50,165 nucleotides of DNA from JACZQZ01 sp046756945 (GTDB lineage: Bacteria; Pseudomonadota; Alphaproteobacteria; Rhodospirillales; 2-02-FULL-58-16): assembly GCA_046756945.1 (NCBI GenBank), contig JBHHXI010000002.1, forward strand, positions 1 through 50,165. Reading direction: 5' to 3'. A program made the position numbers and the translations under genes. Each line of letters opens with the position of its first letter. The first letter of the stretch is position 1. The notes beneath the pieces were generated by a model. It made no database searches, was not told the origin of the DNA, and was given only the letters and a program-made list of their open reading frames with translations. This document shows positions 42,295-50,165 of this stretch, one piece after another.

Positions 42295-42748
42295 CGTTGA
42301 CATTCGCGGAGGCGGGAGCGCCGTCCCGCCCCTCCTCCGCGGGCATGAAGATGAGGGCCTGATACACCGTCAAGGCAGGATTGCGGAAGGCCGGAGGCTG
42401 TCGTTCGAGCCCGGTTTCCTGCCGGGCCTGGTCCCCGCAAGGGGCCGCCGCCAGACGCCTCTTCCTGCCGCCGGGTCGTTCCCGGCGATCGCGTTCCCGG
42501 CCCGGGCGGGCCTGCGCCGGACCGCAGACAAGGGGCGCGGCGAATTTTGAAGGCGTGGCGGGCCGAACGGGAGCGCCCGCCGCCGACGATCACGTGGCCC
42601 GAGGGGAGCCGAAATGGGGGCAGTGGATTTACCAGTTGGAAAGGTTACCAGGTCCATACTTCGGACCAGGCGTGATACCCACGGGGCCGCCGCCCGGACC
42701 CCCTTGGCGCGCGATCGCAGCGCCAGGCAAAAAGGACGCAGCCGTGTA
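42295..42748 (+). other. 454-bp gap between FlgO-like and M23 genes
   Basis: Contains a long hairpin right after the FlgO-like stop (42305-42341, arms CGCGGAGG/CCTCCGCG with an inner CGGGA/TCCCG) without a T tract. A frame from 42381 ends at 42749 in a TAATG overlap with the M23 start, and GAGGGGAG lies before an ATG at 42614 in frame with the M23 gene. Neither gives a recognisable protein. No promoter stood out. Confidence 0.4.
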
Positions 42749-44083
42749 ATGGGCACCGCAACAAGGCGACAGAAAAAATCGTTTTGGCGGGAACGCTCCC
42801 GCGATATCCTTCACCGCCTGTTCCCCGAACGGCAGCTTCTGCTGCGCACCGGGGGCCGGGCCTCCTTCATACGCTTCTCCCGCCGGACACAGATCATGCT
42901 GGTGGCCGTGCTCGTGCTGGCCGGCACGTGGTCGGCCTTCACCTCGGTCAGCTACGTGCTCCACCATCAGGTGCTCGCCCTCAAGGACAGCCAGATCACC
43001 CGCGGCCGCCTTGCGTACCGGAGCCTGCTCGACGAGGTTTCCGAGTATCAGAAGAAATTCGCCTCCATCACCCTGGATCTGGAGGAAAACCACGCCCTGA
43101 TGCTGAACCTGGTGGTGCGCAACGCGGCCCTTCAGCAAAATCTGAGGTCCGTGGAAGTCCAGCTCACCAAAACCGAGGACGAACGGGAACAGGTGATCGC
43201 CGTGCGCGAGAACCTGAATGGGCAGTTGCGCGAGATCGAAGACAGGATGAGCGCCCTGGCAAGCCGCAACTTCGCCCTCAAGGACAACCTGGGCGCGGTC
43301 GAGGGCGATCTGCAGACCGCGCTGGTCGAACGCAACCGGGCCCTGTTCGAAGGCAACCGGATGCGCCGCCACATCAAGGATCTGGAGGCCCGGCTCGGCG
43401 ACCTCCAGGAAGCGGAGCTGCGATCGGTGCAGAATCTGACCGACCGGGCCGTCGCCTACATCGATTCCATGGAACGGGTGGTCGCCCTCGCCGGGCTGGC
43501 GGTGGACCAGCTTCTCAAGGCGGACGGCGGCCTGCCCAAGGGACAAGGGGGACCCTTCATCGAGGCCGAGGCCGAGCCCGATGCCCTTCCCGCCGACCGC
43601 CTGAAAGCCAACCTCACGACCCTGGACGCCCGCCTCCAGCAGTCCAAGGCCCTGGAGTCGGTGATGCGCAAACTGCCCCTGACCGCGCCGCTCAATTCCT
43701 ATTACATCACCAGCAGCTTCGGCAAGCGGCGCGACCCCGTGAACAAGAGATGGGCCTCCCATTACGGGCTGGATATGGGCGGTACCCTGAAATCGCCGGT
43801 CTACGTCACGGCGCCCGGCGTGGTCACCTCCGTGGGCTGGAACGGCAAATACGGAAAGATGATCGAAATCGATCACGGGGCCGGGATCAAGACCCGCTAC
43901 GGGCATCTTCACAAGACCCTGGTCAAGAAGGGCCAGAAGGTGAAATACCGCCAGAAGATCGGCCTCCTCGGCAACACCGGCCGCAGCACCGGCGCCCACC
44001 TGCATTACGAGGTGCTGTTCAAGCGTAAGGCAAAGGACCCGATGAAGTTCATCCAGGCGGGACGCTATGTGTTCCAAGAGTAA
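42749..44083 (+). CDS. M23-family (LytM-type) murein endopeptidase, membrane anchored
   Basis: 444 residues. A basic N-terminal tail, one TM helix (IMLVAVLVLAGTWSAFTSVSY), a coiled coil of about 170 residues (from LLDEVSEYQKKFASI to VQNLTDRAV), then the M23 domain with SHYGLDMGG (His and Asp zinc ligands), KTRYGHLHK and GAHLHYEV (HxH). Both zinc motifs are complete, so an active endopeptidase is likely. A longer start at 42614 with a good RBS would add 45 basic, unrelated residues. It probably cuts cross-links in the periplasm in step with growth; its neighbours are all envelope proteins. Confidence 0.87.
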   Translation: MGTATRRQKKSFWRERSRDILHRLFPERQLLLRTGGRASFIRFSRRTQIMLVAVLVLAGTWSAFTSVSYVLHHQVLALKDSQITRGRLAYRSLLDEVSEYQKKFASITLDLEENHALMLNLVVRNAALQQNLRSVEVQLTKTEDEREQVIAVRENLNGQLREIEDRMSALASRNFALKDNLGAVEGDLQTALVERNRALFEGNRMRRHIKDLEARLGDLQEAELRSVQNLTDRAVAYIDSMERVVALAGLAVDQLLKADGGLPKGQGGPFIEAEAEPDALPADRLKANLTTLDARLQQSKALESVMRKLPLTAPLNSYYITSSFGKRRDPVNKRWASHYGLDMGGTLKSPVYVTAPGVVTSVGWNGKYGKMIEIDHGAGIKTRYGHLHKTLVKKGQKVKYRQKIGLLGNTGRSTGAHLHYEVLFKRKAKDPMKFIQAGRYVFQE

Positions 44084-44153
44084 CACCGGGGTCCGCCGGC
44101 AAGATGGCGGTTCGCCCCCCCGCCCCCAGGACATGGCGCCGGTAGGCCGGGCG

Positions 44154-44798
44154 ATGGCGAGCCGACGGGAATTCCTGACGGCCTGTGTGGCCCTGGCGCT
44201 CGCCGTTTCGGGGTTCCCCGCCCGGGCCGACGAATTCGCGGAGGGGGCGCAGCGTTTCATCGAGTCCCTCGCCGACCGGGCGATTGCCGCCCTGACGTTT
44301 CCCGGCCTTGCCAGGCCGCGGCGGGTGGCGCGCTTTCGCGCCCTTTTCAACGATCACTTTGCGGTGCAGGGCATCGCGCAATGGGTCCTCGGCCGCTACT
44401 GGCGGCAGGCGACGGTGGCCGAACGGGGCGAGTTCCTGGTCCTGTTCGAGGACCTCATGGTCGCCACCTACGTCGACCACTTCGCCAGGTACGCAGGCAG
44501 GGGCCTGTCGGTCACCAGGACGGTCGCCAAGGGAACCGGGGACGCCATCGTCTATTCGCAGATCATCGGCCGCGACGGCAAAGCCTCGTTGCCGGTTGAC
44601 TGGCGGGTGCGGGTCGACTGGCGGGAGCGCACCGGCGCCGGCCAGTACAAGATCACCGACGTGATGGTCAAAGGCGTGAGCATAAGCCAGACCCAGCGCT
44701 CGGAGTTCGCCTCGGTCATCCGCGAGAACGGCGGAAAGGTCGAAGGCCTCCTCGCCGTATTGCGCGAAAGAGTGAAAAAAGTGCGCCGCAACGCGTGA
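44154..44798 (+). CDS. MlaC-like phospholipid-binding protein with Tat signal
   Basis: 214 residues. The N terminus SRREFLTACVALALAVSGF has the twin-arginine export motif and cleavage after PARA. The mature part shows MlaC/Ttg2D blocks: RFIESLADRAIAAL, FNDHFAVQGIAQWVLGRYWR, and VDWRVR. MlaC carries phospholipid between the outer and inner membranes; the MlaFEDB transporter genes are not in this window. ATG 44133 is an alternative start. It lies 70 bp after the M23 gene. Confidence 0.84.
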   Translation: MASRREFLTACVALALAVSGFPARADEFAEGAQRFIESLADRAIAALTFPGLARPRRVARFRALFNDHFAVQGIAQWVLGRYWRQATVAERGEFLVLFEDLMVATYVDHFARYAGRGLSVTRTVAKGTGDAIVYSQIIGRDGKASLPVDWRVRVDWRERTGAGQYKITDVMVKGVSISQTQRSEFASVIRENGGKVEGLLAVLRERVKKVRRNA

Positions 44799-45125
44799 CT
44801 CCCGCGCCGCGGCATGGCTCCCTGGCGCCGCGTCCCCCACCGAAACCACACCCCTCCGTCACCGATGGAGAAAAGCCGCGGTCCCGTCCCGCGACGTTGC
44901 GCACAAGCGCGTCCCAAGGAAAGTATTCAGGTAAAAAACACCGGAGTATCTTATACCTTTGCATAATATACCTATGCCTATGCTCTGTTTATTATGCCGG
45001 TATTCCAAAAATACCCGCGTTAAACTTGAAATGCGTATCCAAAGGACTACGTTGAAAATGTCGGCGTGAACGCCGGGCCGGTTGCGGCCAGCGGCGGGAT
45101 CGGACAACACCCCCGCGGGAAAGCG
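44799..45125 (+). promoter_or_regulatory. AT-rich upstream region of the pentapeptide gene
   Basis: The first half is GC-rich and featureless. From about 44925 to 45060 it turns AT-rich, with several -10-like hexamers (for example CATAAT near 44964) and repeated GTAT/ATACC steps. No gene is supported here. It resembles the AT-rich stretches at 39340-39470 and 40383-40515. Confidence 0.4.
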
Positions 45126-45992
45126 ATGACCAAAAGAACGTTTGCCTACGCCATTCGGCCGGAGCCCTCGGCACCCGTCCGCCGCGGCGTGGTCAAGGCG
45201 AAAGACGAAAACGACGCGCGCCGGCTGCTGCGGCGCACGTTCGGCCTTGCCAGGCTGCCTCGAGGCACACGGATTTCCGAAAAGGCCAGGAGCAAACCCC
45301 GGCCACCCGCCAACAGGCGCACGTTCGCCTACGCCGTGTACCTGGGACCCGACACACCCCTCGGGCGGGGCGCGGTCGAAGCCGCGGACGAGAAGGACGC
45401 GCGCCGGATCCTGCGCGGCGTGTTCGGCTGTGCGCGGCTTCCCCGTGGCACACTGATCTTCGATCAGGCCGAGATCGACTCCGAAGAGGAGACCGCCCTG
45501 CTTCTGGAGACGTTCGCCCGCGCCGCCCAGGGTGGGGAGCCGCGCGGCGCAAAAAAGACCGGGACCGGGGGGCCGGGCGGGCGGCGCAAGTCGGCGAAGC
45601 TGCGCCATCTTCTGAAGGTTTTGTCCAGCCACCACGCATGGCTTAACGGCAACGGCGTCGGGCAGCGGGCCAACCTTACCGGGCTGAACCTGAGCAAGGT
45701 GAGCCTGAGCAACATGAACCTGAGCCACGCCGACATGACCGAGGCCGACCTTTCGGGCGCCGACCTGCGCAAGGTCAGGCTGGTGGGCGCCAACATGGTG
45801 CGCACGGTGCTCAGGAACGCGAACCTGCGCGGCGCCGATTTGCGCAATGCCGATCTTAGCGATGCGGATCTGCGCGAAGCCGTTCTCCTGGACGCGAAAC
45901 TGCGCGGCGCGGATCTGTGGCGGGCGAACCTGGACGGGTGCGTTATCGCGCCGACGGCGCTGCATGCGGCCTTCAACTGCAAGGCCAGGTGA
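45126..45992 (+). CDS. Pentapeptide-repeat protein with two N-terminal GspF-N-like repeats
   Basis: 288 residues from the ATG giving TKRTFAYAIRP. Two copies of a domain of about 45 residues lie at about 3-50 and 65-112, each running RTFAYA, an acidic KAKDENDARRLLRR or EAADEKDARRILRG helix, and LARLPRGT. The pattern of FxYA, then G-x-x-x-A-x-D/S-x-x-x-A-R-x-x-L-R resembles the short N-terminal domain of type II secretion GspF proteins. After a basic linker, residues about 195-280 hold roughly 12 A(D/N)LxxA pentapeptides, forming a right-handed beta helix. No signal peptide. The function is unknown. Confidence 0.75.
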   Translation: MTKRTFAYAIRPEPSAPVRRGVVKAKDENDARRLLRRTFGLARLPRGTRISEKARSKPRPPANRRTFAYAVYLGPDTPLGRGAVEAADEKDARRILRGVFGCARLPRGTLIFDQAEIDSEEETALLLETFARAAQGGEPRGAKKTGTGGPGGRRKSAKLRHLLKVLSSHHAWLNGNGVGQRANLTGLNLSKVSLSNMNLSHADMTEADLSGADLRKVRLVGANMVRTVLRNANLRGADLRNADLSDADLREAVLLDAKLRGADLWRANLDGCVIAPTALHAAFNCKAR

Positions 45993-46064
45993 CAGGACCG
46001 CGCCCGGGTCCCCGCCGTTCAGGCAGGCCCGCGGTCGAGGGGACAGGGCGAACTGACGCCGATG

Positions 46065-46102
46065 CCGGCTTCTTAGTCCCGGGCCGGCTTCTTAGTCCCG
46101 GG
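46065..46102. repeat. 19-bp tandem duplication at the cheW stop codon
   Basis: CCGGCTTCTTAGTCCCGGG occurs twice in a row (46065-46083, 46084-46102), followed by CCGGCTT. The inner copy holds the stop codon of the CheW-like gene. Confidence 0.85.
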
Positions 46103-46898
46103 CCGGCTTGATATCCAGCAGGCGGCCCACGTCCAGCACCACCATCAACGCCGTTTCGAGCCGGTAGACGCCGAGGGCGAACTCCCGCCACGCCGTATCC
46201 AGGGTGCTGGGGTTGTCCTCGAAGAAGTCATCCGCCAGGCTGATGACGTCCCCCACCCTGTCCACGAGCAGGGTATAGAGCTCGTTCTCGTGCTCGACGG
46301 TGACGCACATGCCGTGCACGCCGGCGGCGTCGGTGTCTTCGTCCACCGGCGGGCCCGCGCCCTCGGCGGGACGGTTCTCATCGTCGGCGGGGCGCTCTCC
46401 GGCGTCCGCGGCGCCGTTCGCGTCTTCCGCGGCGCCGGCAGCGCCATCCGTGTCCACGGGAGCGCCCGCCGGGTCGGCCGCGCCATTGCCCTGCCCGGCC
46501 GGGCGGCCTGCCGCGTCCGGGCTCTCCTCTTGGGCCGGGTGGGCGTTCTCGTCCGCGGCACCGCTTCCGTCCACCGCCGGCCGGCTTGCCCCGCCCCGCC
46601 GGCGGATGCCCCTGGCCGCGCCGGCGGCTGTCTTGCCGGCGAGGCTTTCCTCCAGGCCCAAACGCACCCGGACGTCGACCACGGTGACGATGCGCCCGCG
46701 CAGATTGATGGAACCCCGGATCTCGGGCGGCGCCAGGGGAATGGGTGCTATTCGGTCGGGCGTCAGGATATCCTGGACCTTGAGCACCGGGATGCCGAAC
46801 ATCTGATTATCGATGAAGAAGGTGACGAAGTCCTCGAGGTCCTTGCTCCGCACGACATCCACATCCCCGGCGGCGCCGGTTGCCACAGCGTGTTCCAT
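46092..46898 (-). CDS. CheW-like coupling protein with a large low-complexity insert
   Basis: 268 residues. The CheW SH3-like domain starts FVTFFIDNQMFGIPVLKVQD and continues to RGRIVTVVDVRVRLGLEE. It is then broken by about 105 residues rich in Ala, Asp, Glu, Gly and Pro (roughly 92-197), and resumes with MCVTVEHENELYTLLVDRVG and VISLADDFF. The usual CheW is about 160 residues, so the insert accounts for the extra length. TGGAG precedes the ATG. No other chemotaxis gene is in the window, so the kinase and receptor partners are elsewhere. Confidence 0.83.
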   Translation of the reverse strand: MEHAVATGAAGDVDVVRSKDLEDFVTFFIDNQMFGIPVLKVQDILTPDRIAPIPLAPPEIRGSINLRGRIVTVVDVRVRLGLEESLAGKTAAGAARGIRRRGGASRPAVDGSGAADENAHPAQEESPDAAGRPAGQGNGAADPAGAPVDTDGAAGAAEDANGAADAGERPADDENRPAEGAGPPVDEDTDAAGVHGMCVTVEHENELYTLLVDRVGDVISLADDFFEDNPSTLDTAWREFALGVYRLETALMVVLDVGRLLDIKPARD

Positions 46899-47206
46899 AG
46901 GTCGTCTCCACGGTGCAACGGTTCCTTCCCGCCGCGCGACACCATGCCGCGGACGATACCGCGCCCTGCAATCAGGGTGCTATTGGTTGCCCGATATGGG
47001 TTTCGAGACAATGACGCATACGCATAGGTGGTCTATACGGCGGCATAGGGCGGGCCGGGACCTCTTGCAATTCCCGCCCGCCATGGAGATCGTGGCGCCC
47101 ACCGCGGGCGCGTCGGGAAAGAATTGAGGGGGCGCCCCCAGGCGGGACGCGCCGCCGGGAAAAAGCTTCGCCACGGGGGCGCCCGGGGGTATCAAAGGGT
47201 GCCGCT
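46899..47206. other. Intergenic region between cheW and the recombinase genes
   Basis: 308 bp that must hold the cheW promoter (minus strand), although no strong -35/-10 pair was found. GGGGGCGCCCCC (47128-47139) is a perfect palindrome that may end the recombinase transcript, and ACGGGGGCGCCCGGGGG near 47172 is another GC-rich hairpin. No tRNA or attachment core was recognised. Confidence 0.35.
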
Positions 47207-48298
47207 TCACGGCGCCGCGGCGCTTCCCGCGCCGAGAAGCCGCCGGCGCAGCCGGCAGATCCGTTGCTGGTAATGGCGCACCGCTTCGAGCGCCTTGGCC
47301 TGATTGTAATGGCGATTGGTCGTCTCAAGGGATGCGTGGCCGAGCAGCGCGGCGGCGGTCCTGACATTCTCGGGGTCGTCGACGATCAGGCTCGTCGCCA
47401 GGCAGTCGCGGAACAGGTGCGGGTTGATGGCGACACCAAGCTCCCTCTCCGTCAGGTCCCGGACGCGCACGTAGAGGGACCCCGCCGTCATCGCCGTGCC
47501 CCTCTGCGTGATCCAGACCCGATCGCTCCACCCGCCCTTGAGAAGCACCGGGCGGTGCTCCAGCAGGTAGCGGTCGATGTACGGCGTCAGGGCGTCGGGC
47601 AACGGCACTTCGAACAGGCGCCCGCCCTTGGTGTCCCCGGCCTCGAACAGGGTCACATAGCGGTCGTGCAGCCGCTTCAGGTTGCGCCCGATGCCCATGC
47701 CGGCAAAGGTTCGCCGCCTGAGGGGGCGGGCGGCGAGGAAGGCGATCATCGCGCCGTCGCGGTAGCGCAGGGCCCGCCGGTTTGCGCTCGCGCGGGTGTC
47801 CCCTTCGGCCCGTTCCAAGAGCCCGACGCCGAGCCCGAAAAGCTCGGCGGAATTCCGTATCCTCTGCTCTTTGTCGCGCACCGGTTGGGCCGCCGCCGCC
47901 AGCCGGCGCTCGGCGCGGCGCAGCCAGCCCAGGTCGGCGTCGGGGGCAATGACCCGGAGCGTCTTTTTCAGGCCGCAAATCCGGCCGTGCACCGTGACCG
48001 GCGCGACGGTCGCCTGAAGCTCTTCGATATAGGCCCGCAACCGTTCCGGCAGGACGCGGTCCGCAGGCGCCGCGTCGGCGTCAAGGTCCCCTTGCCACTT
48101 GATATGGGTCAGCCACCGGCCGTAGGCGCTGGCCATCGTGCGGCGCGTGGCGTCGGACCAGCGGCAGGCCAGGCCGCCGTCGCCGAGGATATCGCCGCGA
48201 TCGAGCGCCGCGTTCCAGGCGGCCCGGTCGGGGTCCGGCCACTCCCGGACCGGCAGGCAGCGCCGGGCGGGGTCCTTCCCGGGATCAAGCGCCGCCAT
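47207..48298 (-). CDS. Tyrosine recombinase/integrase (second of pair)
   Basis: 363 residues. N-terminal SAM-like core-binding domain (about 45-140), then the catalytic domain with Arg in LAARPLRRRTF, Lys in FEAGDTKGGRL, HLFRDCLAT (His-x-x-Arg), His in LLGHASLETT and the nucleophile Tyr in NRHYNQ. All catalytic residues are present, so it is probably active. The ATG overlaps the end of the upstream recombinase gene by 14 bp, so both are made from one transcript. Confidence 0.86.
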   Translation of the reverse strand: MAALDPGKDPARRCLPVREWPDPDRAAWNAALDRGDILGDGGLACRWSDATRRTMASAYGRWLTHIKWQGDLDADAAPADRVLPERLRAYIEELQATVAPVTVHGRICGLKKTLRVIAPDADLGWLRRAERRLAAAAQPVRDKEQRIRNSAELFGLGVGLLERAEGDTRASANRRALRYRDGAMIAFLAARPLRRRTFAGMGIGRNLKRLHDRYVTLFEAGDTKGGRLFEVPLPDALTPYIDRYLLEHRPVLLKGGWSDRVWITQRGTAMTAGSLYVRVRDLTERELGVAINPHLFRDCLATSLIVDDPENVRTAAALLGHASLETTNRHYNQAKALEAVRHYQQRICRLRRRLLGAGSAAAP

Positions 48299-50015
48299 CC
48301 GTCGACTCCCCGCACAGCCGGCCACGAAGCCGTAGGATCACCTGGTCGAAATGACGGGCCGCGGCGGCGGTCTCGAGGCCCGTGTAATGGCGTGTCGTCG
48401 TATCCATGCGACGGTGCGCAAGCACGCGGCGCACCACCTCGTAACCGCCCGGCTTCTCGTCCAGGTACAGCTTGGCATCGATGTGGCGGAACAGGTGGGC
48501 GTTGACGATCAGCCCGGTCCATTTGAAGACGGTCTTGCGGATCTGGCGGGTAAACCGGTCCGGCGACTTGTGCCGGCCCGGCCGGGCGCCGGGAAAAAGC
48601 CACCCGGACGGTCCCCTGGTCAAGAGGGGGCGGTACCGTTCCAGGTAAAGATCGAGAAGCGTGATGCTCTCCGGCGAGAGATCGAACGCCAGTTCCTCGC
48701 GGTTCTTGACCTCATGGGGCGGGATGACGATCAACACGCGCTCCCGTGTCGGCTCGCGCCGGCGAATGATGTGCCGGTCCATGCCGAGGCCGACGAGATT
48801 TTTCAGGCGCACCGGCATCATGATCAGGAGTTCCACGGCAAGCGCGGTCTGCATCAGCAATGCGTCTTTCCTCTGGGGCTGGCTTTTCCGTTCGACCTCA
48901 TCGAGAACGGCCTGGGGAAAACCGAGCAGCAGGGCCTTGTTGTGGTCGCTGTCGAACTGGCGCAACCGGGAACGGTTCTTTTCCGTAAGCCCTTCCTGTC
49001 GCGGCGTGACCTTGCGCTTCATGGCGCGCAGTTCCTCCAGGTGCCGGGCGTCGACCCGGACCCAGTGGCGGGCGATGGCGACCAGGGTCCCGGCGATGGC
49101 GGCCGTCTGGCTGGTCGGCGCGCCCCCGCTCCGGGCCAGGAAAAAGTGCAGAATCCGGCGCACGCGTTCGGGGTCGACCAGGTCCGCCAGCGCCGTGAGC
49201 GCGTCGAGGTCCTGGCCGCCGTGGACCAGCGCCGAGACGATCTGGCGGACCTGAAACCTGCGCGCCCTGATGGTCGCCGGACGCGCCGGCCGCGCCGGGG
49301 CGCCGTCTCCCAGGATGTCCGGATTGCGCAGGCCCTCCAGCCAAGCCTCGGCGTCCTGGCGCAGGGGGTCGGGCAGGCGGTCCCAGGCAACGCAGTATCC
49401 CCGGCGGTTCGCGGGAAGGGTGAGGCACACCTGCGGCCAACCGTCGATTGTATTGACCGCCTTGTTCCACAGTGTGAGCGTTCGGCGATACAGGGCTTCG
49501 GGCCGTTCGACGAAGGTCTCGTCGCGCAGGCAGGCGAGGAAATGGCGGCCGACCGCGTCGTCGACGCCGTCCGGCTCGACCCGGTGCGTGCTACAGAACT
49601 GCATGAACCGGGAAAGGCCGTAGCGGAACCCGTCGGTGCGCAGGCGGCCGCGCAGGGCATCCCAGGCCGGGCTCAACGCGGCCCGCCGCCCGGCCAGGCT
49701 GGATTGGCCCAGGTAGCGCCTGAGCACGAAGCCGATCTCCGAGCGGATGTTGCGGAACCTCTTCTCCCCCAAACCGGCGTGTTTTGGATGGAAGTCCTTG
49801 AGACGGCGGCGGAAATAGGCATGGCTGGCGGGCACGTCGGCGGCGGCCTCGCCAAAGGCCGCGCACAGGGTCCGGATCGCGGAGCATAGGTCCCGCTTCC
49901 GGGTCGCCGACACCTCCGGGTCGCGGCGGATGGTTTCGCTGAGGTCCTGCATGGTCGACTGCCCAGGGGAGGCGATCGGCGGGCCGACCCTGCCAAGGTC
50001 GCTCATCATGGTCAT
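48285..50015 (-). CDS. Tyrosine recombinase/integrase (first of pair), long N-terminal region
   Basis: 576 residues; the N-terminal 370 or so carry the core-binding region and more. Catalytic residues: Arg in MMPVRLKNLVGLG, Lys in IPPHEVKNREE, HLFRHIDAKL (His-x-x-Arg), His in VLAHRRMDTTTRHYTG and its Tyr. GAGGGGAGGGG lies before the ATG at 50015 (ATG 50009 is an alternative); the frame continues upstream without a better start. It is the leading gene of the pair; the region to the right edge is non-coding. Confidence 0.85.
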   Translation of the reverse strand: MTMMSDLGRVGPPIASPGQSTMQDLSETIRRDPEVSATRKRDLCSAIRTLCAAFGEAAADVPASHAYFRRRLKDFHPKHAGLGEKRFRNIRSEIGFVLRRYLGQSSLAGRRAALSPAWDALRGRLRTDGFRYGLSRFMQFCSTHRVEPDGVDDAVGRHFLACLRDETFVERPEALYRRTLTLWNKAVNTIDGWPQVCLTLPANRRGYCVAWDRLPDPLRQDAEAWLEGLRNPDILGDGAPARPARPATIRARRFQVRQIVSALVHGGQDLDALTALADLVDPERVRRILHFFLARSGGAPTSQTAAIAGTLVAIARHWVRVDARHLEELRAMKRKVTPRQEGLTEKNRSRLRQFDSDHNKALLLGFPQAVLDEVERKSQPQRKDALLMQTALAVELLIMMPVRLKNLVGLGMDRHIIRRREPTRERVLIVIPPHEVKNREELAFDLSPESITLLDLYLERYRPLLTRGPSGWLFPGARPGRHKSPDRFTRQIRKTVFKWTGLIVNAHLFRHIDAKLYLDEKPGGYEVVRRVLAHRRMDTTTRHYTGLETAAAARHFDQVILRLRGRLCGESTDGGA

Positions 50016-50165
50016 CGGACCCCTCCCCTCTGCGCGTCCGGTCCCGGGCACCGGTTGGACGGCCCGCCTTCGCCGAAGCGAAGCTCCGGCTTCGCGCAGG
50101 CAGGCGCGGCGGTGCGAAATCGGGAAACCGTGATGCAATTAAACATGCCGATGAACGTCATGCTG

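Noticed and set aside
42381..42749. 122-codon frame with TAATG overlap to the M23 gene
   Set aside because: The overlap is suggestive, but the protein is Arg/Pro/Gly-rich with no motif and no RBS; kept only as a note in the gap description.
1..50165. CRISPR arrays, tRNA or rRNA genes
   Set aside because: No regularly spaced repeats, cloverleaf-like segments or conserved rRNA blocks were seen on either strand.

Overview
The window is about 50 kb of GC-rich DNA with dense gene packing. Many start and stop codons overlap (ATGA, GTGA, TAATG). Gene content points to an alphaproteobacterium, most likely of the Rhodospirillales type: a PAS_5-type PAS protein, Tat-exported MlaC, a TctC/Bug binding protein, CoA-acylating aldehyde dehydrogenase with an ADP-forming ligase, and aconitase X. 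This placement is inference from gene families, not from a marker gene. No rRNA, tRNA or CRISPR array was seen.

Layout. (1) 1-2345: a subtilisin-like protease cut by the left edge, convergent with a secreted trypsin-like protease carrying a TPR tail. (2) 2528-5899: an adenosylcobalamin mutase operon S-L-E of glutamate-mutase type. The S subunit is canonical, but the E subunit has lost two residues that bind glutamate in the clostridial enzyme. (3) 6060-9263: an orphan TctC-type binding protein, an orphan oligopeptide-type ABC permease and a COG2159 amidohydrolase. (4) 9576-20571: a catabolic block. It has a CoA-acylating aldehyde dehydrogenase (SauS-like), a two-subunit ADP-forming acyl-CoA ligase, a quinone-oxidoreductase-like protein, an MFS transporter, phosphonoacetate hydrolase (PhnA, all metal ligands visible), a porin, a TauE/SafE exporter and the two aconitase X subunits. 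(5) 20528-38562: a surface polysaccharide region with several GT4-type glycosyltransferases, one of them a double-domain chimera, an FkbM methyltransferase, asparagine synthase, another methyltransferase, a Wzx-like flippase, a dienelactone-hydrolase-like protein and a heparinase II/III-type lyase. (6) 38637-46898: a methyltransferase, a possible tiny membrane protein, a PAS protein, an envelope set (OmpA-like lipoprotein, FlgO-like lipoprotein, M23 peptidase, MlaC), a pentapeptide-repeat protein with a duplicated N-terminal domain and a CheW with a large insert. AT-rich islands stand out in this stretch. (7) 47207-50015: two overlapping tyrosine recombinases with complete catalytic residues.

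The most interesting systems are two. First, the mutase operon looks like an adenosylcobalamin carbon-skeleton mutase for a substrate other than glutamate. Second, the 9.6-16.6 kb block could run phosphonoacetaldehyde (or sulfoacetaldehyde) through a CoA thioester to the free acid with ATP gain, and then, for the phosphonate, to acetate and phosphate by PhnA. Smaller points of interest are a porin cassette bracketed by inverted repeats and a duplicated tauE end, a dispersed palindromic repeat translated into the tails of two proteins, a conserved upstream element in the polysaccharide region, and the unusual CheW and pentapeptide proteins.
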